Positions 7,592 through 11,888 of a DNA stretch of 11,888 nucleotides are shown here, piece by piece. The notes beneath the pieces are model-generated. The model was not told the DNA's origin. It ran no database searches and saw only the letters and a list, made by a program, of their open reading frames with translations. This DNA is from an uncultured Methylophilaceae bacterium (GTDB taxonomy: Bacteria > Pseudomonadota > Gammaproteobacteria > Burkholderiales > Methylophilaceae): NCBI GenBank assembly GCA_938084195.1, contig CALKDJ010000170.1, forward strand, positions 1 through 11,888. The letters run 5' to 3'. Numbering within the stretch: position 1 is the stretch's first letter; every line of letters starts with the position of its first letter. The translations under genes were made by a program, and so were the position numbers.

Positions 7592-8187
7592 AAAACTATA
7601 ATCCAAAAAATAGGTATGACTTTTCAGTTATCGAGCAATGGGTCAGTCCTAATGCAAGAGTTTTAGATTTGGGTTGTGGTGATGGAATGCTTCTTAACTA
7701 TTTAAGAACTCATAAAAATACGACTGGTTTTGGTATAGAAAAGAATAAAGATAATTGGTTGCTGTCTTTAAAAAATGGTTTGGATGTCATTCAAATGGAC
7801 TTAGAATCTGGACTTGCAGGTTTTGAAGATAATTCATTTGATGTTGTAATACTTTCAAGGACAATTCAATCAATGCGAAATATTGAGAGCATTATGAATG
7901 AAATGCAAAGAGTCGCTAAAGTTATAATTGTTACATTTCCTAATTTTGGCTATTGGAAAAATCGATTGCAAATTTTAAAAGGAACTATGCCTGTTTCTAA
8001 GGAACTGCCTTTTAGTTGGTTTAATACTCCTAATATCCATTTATGCACCATTCATGATTTCGATAACTTTTGTAATTCTCATAAAATTAAAGTTGTTGAA
8101 AGACATATTATTACCGATAAAAAAGCAATTAAGTTTTATCCTAATTTGTTTGGAGCCTTAGCATTATATAAATTAGTCAAAAAATGA
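7588..8187 (+). CDS. metW: Methionine biosynthesis protein MetW
   Basis: A 199-residue protein with a class I SAM-methyltransferase fold. The glycine-rich motif is VLDLGCGDGM at residues 25-34. The MetW signature FPNFGYWKNR follows beyond the middle, then MPVSKELPFSWF and TPNIHLCTIHDF. In beta-, gamma- and some alphaproteobacteria it is encoded next to metX and is needed for, or boosts, homoserine acylation; a partner role for MetX is supported better than any methyl transfer reaction. It overlaps metX by four bases (ATGA) and the following transporter gene by four bases, with no ribosome site of its own visible, so translation is likely coupled across all three genes. The length is typical. 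Confidence 0.94.
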   Translation: MKNYNPKNRYDFSVIEQWVSPNARVLDLGCGDGMLLNYLRTHKNTTGFGIEKNKDNWLLSLKNGLDVIQMDLESGLAGFEDNSFDVVILSRTIQSMRNIESIMNEMQRVAKVIIVTFPNFGYWKNRLQILKGTMPVSKELPFSWFNTPNIHLCTIHDFDNFCNSHKIKVVERHIITDKKAIKFYPNLFGALALYKLVKK

Positions 8188-9434
8188 CCAATATACAAAC
8201 CAATGAGATTTTGTGGAAGGAATTATTAAATAAAAAAATTATTATTTGCTTTTTCACAGGATTCACCTCTGGTCTCCCCTTGTTTATATTAATAAGCTTA
8301 TTACCTGCTTGGTTGAGTGACAGCGGTTTAGAATTAAAATCTATAGGACTTTTTGCATTAATACAGTTCCCGTTTACCTGGAAATTTATATGGGCTCCTT
8401 TATTTGACAGGTTTTCTTTTTCAATGGGCAGAAGAAGGGGATGGTTAATAATCTTTCAAGTCTTACTTTTAATATCTATTGCCATAGCTGGATTCCTCTC
8501 TCCAACCTCACAAATTACCATTGTTGCTTTAATATCCATAGTTATCGCTTTTTTTAGCGCAAGCCAAGATGTAGTTATAGATGCATATCGCCGAGAACTT
8601 TTGCTCGATCATGAATTAGGGTTAGGTAATGCAATCCATGTTAACGCGTATAAAATTGCAAGTCTTATTCCCGGATCACTTTCTCTAATATTGGCTGATA
8701 TCTTTGCATGGGACCTAGTATTTTTAATTACTGCATTATTTATGTTACCGGGAATAGCTCTAACTCTTCTTATAAAAGAACCTCAGCTTAAAACATTACC
8801 CCCAAGAACCGTAAAAGAGGCTGTGGTTGAACCTTTTAAAGAATTCAAAAATAGAAAAGGTTTAAAGGAAGCTTTACTAATTTTACTCTTCATTTTTTTA
8901 TATAAAATCGGTGACAGTATGGCAACCGCTTTGGCAACACCATTTTATCTAGAGCTTGGTTTTTCTATGACTGAGATTGGTGTAATTGCTAAGAATGCAG
9001 GATTATGGCCTGGTATTGCTGGGGGCTTACTTGGGGGAGTATGGATGATAAAACTTGGTATTAATCGCGCACTATGGATTTTTGGCATTATGCAAATGTT
9101 TGCTACATTAAGCTTCGCTTGGCTTGCAAGCGTTGGCGATAACAATCTTATATTAGCTATAACTGTTGGATTGGAATTTTTTGCTGCTGGTTTGGGCACC
9201 ACAGCATTTATTGCTTACATTGCCAAAACAACAAATCCAAAATATACCGCTACCCAATTTGCTCTTTTTACCAGTCTTGCATCAGTTCCCCGAACGCTCA
9301 CTAACGCTTCAACAGGTTATTTAGTAGAGTTTTTTGGGTGGTATGACTTTTTTATTGTTTGTTTCCTTTTAGCAATACCAGGCATGCTATTACTTTTTAA
9401 AATTGCTCCTTGGAATCAATCTAATGCTTCATAA
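8184..9434 (+). CDS. ampG: AmpG-type muropeptide permease (MFS), short form
   Basis: A 416-residue major facilitator protein of the inner membrane, predicted to import GlcNAc-anhydroMurNAc peptides for cell-wall recycling. About 12 hydrophobic segments are visible; the first spans residues 18-42. The family marks are clear: APLFDRF (71-77) and GRRRGW (82-87) in the first cytoplasmic loop, SASQDVVIDAYRRE (125-138), LYKIGDSMA (239-247) and ATQFALF (356-362). These line up with E. coli AmpG as I remember it. That protein has about 490 residues and two further C-terminal helices, which are missing here. The gene overlaps metW by four bases, and metX-metW-ampG is, as I recall, a recurrent order in betaproteobacteria. 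Its last 19 bases overlap the end of xth on the other strand. Substrate is inferred from the family only. Confidence 0.88.
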   Translation: MTNIQTNEILWKELLNKKIIICFFTGFTSGLPLFILISLLPAWLSDSGLELKSIGLFALIQFPFTWKFIWAPLFDRFSFSMGRRRGWLIIFQVLLLISIAIAGFLSPTSQITIVALISIVIAFFSASQDVVIDAYRRELLLDHELGLGNAIHVNAYKIASLIPGSLSLILADIFAWDLVFLITALFMLPGIALTLLIKEPQLKTLPPRTVKEAVVEPFKEFKNRKGLKEALLILLFIFLYKIGDSMATALATPFYLELGFSMTEIGVIAKNAGLWPGIAGGLLGGVWMIKLGINRALWIFGIMQMFATLSFAWLASVGDNNLILAITVGLEFFAAGLGTTAFIAYIAKTTNPKYTATQFALFTSLASVPRTLTNASTGYLVEFFGWYDFFIVCFLLAIPGMLLLFKIAPWNQSNAS

Positions 9435-10192
9435 TTTATGATAAGTGGTGCATGGTCACTAAAGCGCTGATCCTTGAAAATATTACAATCAACTGATTTA
9501 TTTGCTAAAGCTTGGTTTGCAATTTGGTAATCAATTCGCCATCCAACATTTTTTAGCCAAGCTTGTCCTCTATTACTCCACCATGTATAACATTCTTCTT
9601 TTGTATCTGGATATAACTTTCTATAAACGTCTATCCATCCTGTTTGAAATAGATTGGTAAGCCAATCTCTTTCTTGAGATAAGAAACCGGAATTATTTCT
9701 ATTACCTTTATAATTTTTTAAGTCAATTTCTTGATGTGCAATATTGAAATCACCACATACTGCAACATATTGGTTTTGAGATAATTTGTCATCCAAAAGC
9801 AATTTTATATCACCTAAGACTTTATATTTAAAGTTTTGACGCTCATCACCACTAGAACCTGAGGGAAGATATAAGGATAAAATTGAAAAATTTTTAAAAT
9901 TAAGCTCTATGTAACGCCCTTCATCATCAATAGATGGGATACCCATCTTGGTTTTATATTCTAAGGGGGTGTTTTTCGAATAAACCCCAACTCCGCTATA
10001 GCCTTTTTTTTTAGCATAACTAAAGAAACCTTCATACCCTTCTGGTTTCAACATTTCTAGTGTCAGATCTGCCTCTTGAGCCTTTAATTCTTGTAAGCAA
10101 ATGTAATCTGGTTGCTGGAATTGAATCCACTCCAGGAAACCTTTTCGGCAAGCAGCACGGATTCCATTTAAATTTAAGGTTATAATCTTCAT
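9416..10192 (-). CDS. xth: Exodeoxyribonuclease III / AP endonuclease
   Basis: A 258-residue metal-dependent nuclease of the exonuclease III family that cuts DNA at abasic sites, trims blocked 3' ends and digests 3' to 5' in base excision repair. The active-site residues are visible: Asn7 in NLNGIRAA, Glu35 in LQELKA, Tyr108 in SLYLP, Asp148 and Asn150 in CGDFNIAH, Asp221 in WRIDYQ, and Asp246-His247 in FSDHAPL. The length is close to the E. coli enzyme. The start is ATG at 10192; the sequence before it is AT-rich with no Shine-Dalgarno site. A nine-base A run on the coding strand (10012-10004) encodes the Lys61-63 stretch. It is a single gene that starts 19 bases from pyrE (divergent) and ends inside the AmpG gene (convergent). 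The family also includes ExoA/Xth paralogues, which sequence alone does not separate. Confidence 0.95.
   Translation of the reverse strand: MKIITLNLNGIRAACRKGFLEWIQFQQPDYICLQELKAQEADLTLEMLKPEGYEGFFSYAKKKGYSGVGVYSKNTPLEYKTKMGIPSIDDEGRYIELNFKNFSILSLYLPSGSSGDERQNFKYKVLGDIKLLLDDKLSQNQYVAVCGDFNIAHQEIDLKNYKGNRNNSGFLSQERDWLTNLFQTGWIDVYRKLYPDTKEECYTWWSNRGQAWLKNVGWRIDYQIANQALANKSVDCNIFKDQRFSDHAPLIINYEALD
10181..10186 (+). promoter_or_regulatory. Candidate -10 element of pyrE inside the start of xth
   Basis: A perfect TATAAT lies on the plus strand within the first codons of xth. Transcription would start near 10193, giving pyrE a leader of about 19 bases. No good -35 is seen at 16-18 bases upstream. 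Since only 19 bases separate the two start codons, any pyrE promoter must lie within xth coding sequence. Confidence 0.35.
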
Positions 10193-10211
10193 AAATTTGA
10201 AATTAAAAAAT

Positions 10212-10853
10212 ATGACTCATAACATACCATCTTTTATTGATTTAGCCATTAAAAAGAAAGTTCTTCAATTTGGAGAATTTACTACCAAAGCTGGAAGAAA
10301 AAGCCCGTATTTTTTTAATCTTGGAAACTTCAACGATGGAGAAAGTTTACGTGAACTTGGTAAGTATTACGCTCAGGTCATTGTGAACAGCAATATTGAA
10401 TTTGATATGATTTTTGGTCCTGCCTATAAAGGTATTCCTCTCGTAAGTTCAATAGCTATTGCATTAATGGAACACAATATAAATATTCCTTATTCCTTCA
10501 ATAGAAAAGAAATCAAAGATCATGGTGAAGGGGGGATAATCATAGGTTCGCCCGTTCGCGGTAGAGTCCTTATTATTGATGATGTTATTTCGGCAGGTAC
10601 TTCCATTAATGAAGCTGTATCTATAATAGACGGTAATGATGGGAGTGCATGTGGAATTATTGTAGCTATTGATAGGCAAGAAAAAGGGGCAGGGGATATA
10701 TCGGCTACTCAAGATGTATCGAAAAAATTTAATATTCCAACTCTATCAATAATAACTCTAGACAATATTATTGAATACCTTGCAAGTCAAAATACGTTTA
10801 AGAATGAATTGAAATTTATCAAAGAATATCGAAAAGAATATGGGGTTAGTTAG
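10212..10853 (+). CDS. pyrE: Orotate phosphoribosyltransferase
   Basis: A 213-residue enzyme that joins orotate to PRPP to form orotidine 5'-monophosphate in de novo pyrimidine synthesis. The N-terminal hood FGEFTTKAGRKSPYFFN is typical. The PRPP-binding loop is VLIIDDVISAGTS, with Asp123-Asp124, and the flexible loop lies around RKEIKDHGEGG. I chose ATG at 10212 over the upstream in-frame TTG at 10197: the resulting length is the same as E. coli PyrE, and the conserved Phe at residue 8 falls in the same place. No Shine-Dalgarno sequence is seen for either start. It is a single gene, divergent from xth and overlapping the end of gatB by eight bases. No attenuator-like leader of the enteric pyrE type is present. 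Confidence 0.96.
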   Translation: MTHNIPSFIDLAIKKKVLQFGEFTTKAGRKSPYFFNLGNFNDGESLRELGKYYAQVIVNSNIEFDMIFGPAYKGIPLVSSIAIALMEHNINIPYSFNRKEIKDHGEGGIIIGSPVRGRVLIIDDVISAGTSINEAVSIIDGNDGSACGIIVAIDRQEKGAGDISATQDVSKKFNIPTLSIITLDNIIEYLASQNTFKNELKFIKEYRKEYGVS

Positions 10854-11888
10854 ACAATTTCTTTTTAAGTATCTCATTTACCTGCGATGGATTTGCCTTA
10901 CCTTTTGAGGCCTTCATTACTTGGCCAACCAAGGCGTTAAATGCCTTTTCTTTACCAGACTTAAATTCGTCTATCATGTTTACGTTACTGTCTAATACTT
11001 GATCAACAAGGCCTTCCACTTCAGAGCTATCTGAGATTTGTTTAAGCCCCATCTTTTCAATTAGCCCCTCAACACTGTCTTCAGGATTTTTCCATAGCAC
11101 TTCAAAAACTTTTTTAGCTGCATTATTGGAGATAGTTTGATCTTCTATTTTTAGAATCAAGTCAGCTAACTTTTCAAATGTTACTGGACTATCAAGGATG
11201 CTCATTTCTTCGTCATTTAGTCTTGAAAATAAATTAACTATGATCCAGTTAACTGATAACTTCGCTGATGCCCCTTTATTTATCATCCCAATAAAATAAT
11301 CGGCAACATCTTTATTAGATGTAATTTCAGATGCATCGTACATAGAAAGTTTAAGATCCTTCACAAATCTACTTTGCATCTCAGAGGGTAATTCAGGTAA
11401 AGAGTCTTTGATAGTAAGCATATCTTCGTCAGTTACTATCAATGGTAATAAATCAGGGTCAGGAAAATAACGGTAATCATTCGCCTCCTCTTTAGAGCGC
11501 ATGGCCTTCGTTTCTCCAGTATCTGGATTGAATAAAATAGTAGATTGTTCTATCATCCCTCCATCCTCTATAGTTTCTATTTGCCAGTTCACCTCATAGT
11601 CAATGGCTTGCTTAATATATTTGAAAGAATTTAAATTTTTAATCTCTCTTCTTGTACCAAGCACATTAGAGCCTTTTTTCTTAACAGAAACATTTACATC
11701 ACATCGAAAATTACCCTCTTGCATGTTGCCATCACAAATACCAATCCATTGAACCAAATCATGTAATTTTTTCGCATAAGCAACTGCTTCTTCCGCTGAA
11801 CTCATATCTGGTTCAGTAACTATTTCCAAGAGGGGGGTCCCCGCACGGTTTAAATCTATTCCTGATTTACCATGTGATAAACCATGAG
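10846..11888 (-). CDS. gatB: Aspartyl/glutamyl-tRNA amidotransferase subunit B (5' end cut by window)
   Basis: The C-terminal 346 codons of GatB, the tRNA-binding and kinase-like subunit of the GatCAB complex, which converts Glu-tRNA(Gln) and/or Asp-tRNA(Asn) to the correctly charged forms. The reading frame is open at the window edge and continues upstream of the Met at 11829, because GIDLNRAGTPLMEIVTEPD is the conserved family block; that Met is internal. Further marks are DGNMQEGNFRCDVNVSV, RREIKNLNSF, DYRYFPDPDL and the tail-domain end GQVMKASKGKANPSQVNEIL. The full protein is usually about 475-480 residues, so about 130 N-terminal residues are missing. The stop overlaps the end of pyrE by eight bases. 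Upstream gatA and gatC would be expected beyond 11888 by analogy with gatCAB operons; this is inference. Confidence 0.96.
   Translation of the reverse strand, partial: HGLSHGKSGIDLNRAGTPLLEIVTEPDMSSAEEAVAYAKKLHDLVQWIGICDGNMQEGNFRCDVNVSVKKKGSNVLGTRREIKNLNSFKYIKQAIDYEVNWQIETIEDGGMIEQSTILFNPDTGETKAMRSKEEANDYRYFPDPDLLPLIVTDEDMLTIKDSLPELPSEMQSRFVKDLKLSMYDASEITSNKDVADYFIGMINKGASAKLSVNWIIVNLFSRLNDEEMSILDSPVTFEKLADLILKIEDQTISNNAAKKVFEVLWKNPEDSVEGLIEKMGLKQISDSSEVEGLVDQVLDSNVNMIDEFKSGKEKAFNALVGQVMKASKGKANPSQVNEILKKKLSN

Noticed and set aside
8945..9202. Minus-strand open frame inside the AmpG gene
   Set aside because: Shadow of a membrane protein gene; Pro/Ser/Ile-rich antisense translation.
10182..10192. 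Truncated or pseudogenised gene at the xth/pyrE boundary
   Set aside because: Both genes are full length with intact motifs; the gap is simply short.
10197..10211. TTG start extending PyrE by five residues
   Set aside because: ATG at 10212 gives the standard 213-residue length and aligns the conserved N-terminal residues.
10464..10712. Minus-strand open frame inside pyrE
   Set aside because: Shadow of pyrE; no supporting features.
1..11888. A new multi-gene system, defence island, prophage, CRISPR array or mobile element
   Set aside because: All protein-coding sequence is explained by known core genes in familiar order; no repeats of array type, no integrase or transposase, no unknown genes and no large gaps.

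Overview
The window is a gene-dense stretch of ordinary chromosome from an AT-rich bacterium (roughly one third G+C by eye) with very short or overlapping gene boundaries. Every gene belongs to a core metabolic or information-processing family. The gene orders rpe-gph-trpE-trpG, metX-metW-ampG and hemA-prfA-prmC, together with GatB and glutamyl-tRNA reductase (C5 haem pathway), point to a proteobacterium, most likely a betaproteobacterium. The low G+C and compaction resemble the streamlined aquatic Methylophilales (OM43 / Methylopumilus type). That placement is inference from gene order and protein style, not a database result.

Layout. Minus strand 3138 to 1: rpe, gph, trpE and a truncated trpG, read as one operon with 0-6 base junctions (pentose phosphate epimerase, 2-phosphoglycolate phosphatase, both anthranilate synthase subunits). 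A 97-base divergent region (3139-3235) separates it from plus strand 3236 to 6416: hemA, prfA, prmC (first committed step of tetrapyrrole synthesis, release factor 1, and the methylase that modifies the release factor). After 35 bases come metX, metW and an AmpG-type transporter (6452-9434), joined by ATGA overlaps: methionine synthesis plus muropeptide import. The AmpG gene collides tail to tail with xth (exonuclease III, minus strand, 9416-10192). xth is divergent from pyrE (10212-10853, plus strand) across only 19 bases. pyrE in turn overlaps tail to tail with gatB (minus strand, 10846 to the window edge, 5' end missing).

How the genes work together. TrpE and TrpG form one enzyme. PrmC acts directly on PrfA. 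MetX makes the activated homoserine and MetW is its usual genetic partner. Gph and Rpe are a common housekeeping pair in front of trp genes in betaproteobacteria. All catalytic motifs I checked are intact, and I see no frameshift, pseudogene, insertion sequence, phage gene, CRISPR array, tRNA or rRNA. No stretch over 300 bases lacks a gene.

I looked for an undescribed system and did not find one. The points worth a second look are small: regulatory and translational details caused by compaction (a possible leaderless metX mRNA, a copied termination-initiation junction, a one-helical-turn direct repeat in the divergent promoter region, colliding 3' ends without visible terminators) and the predicted succinyl-CoA preference of MetX.
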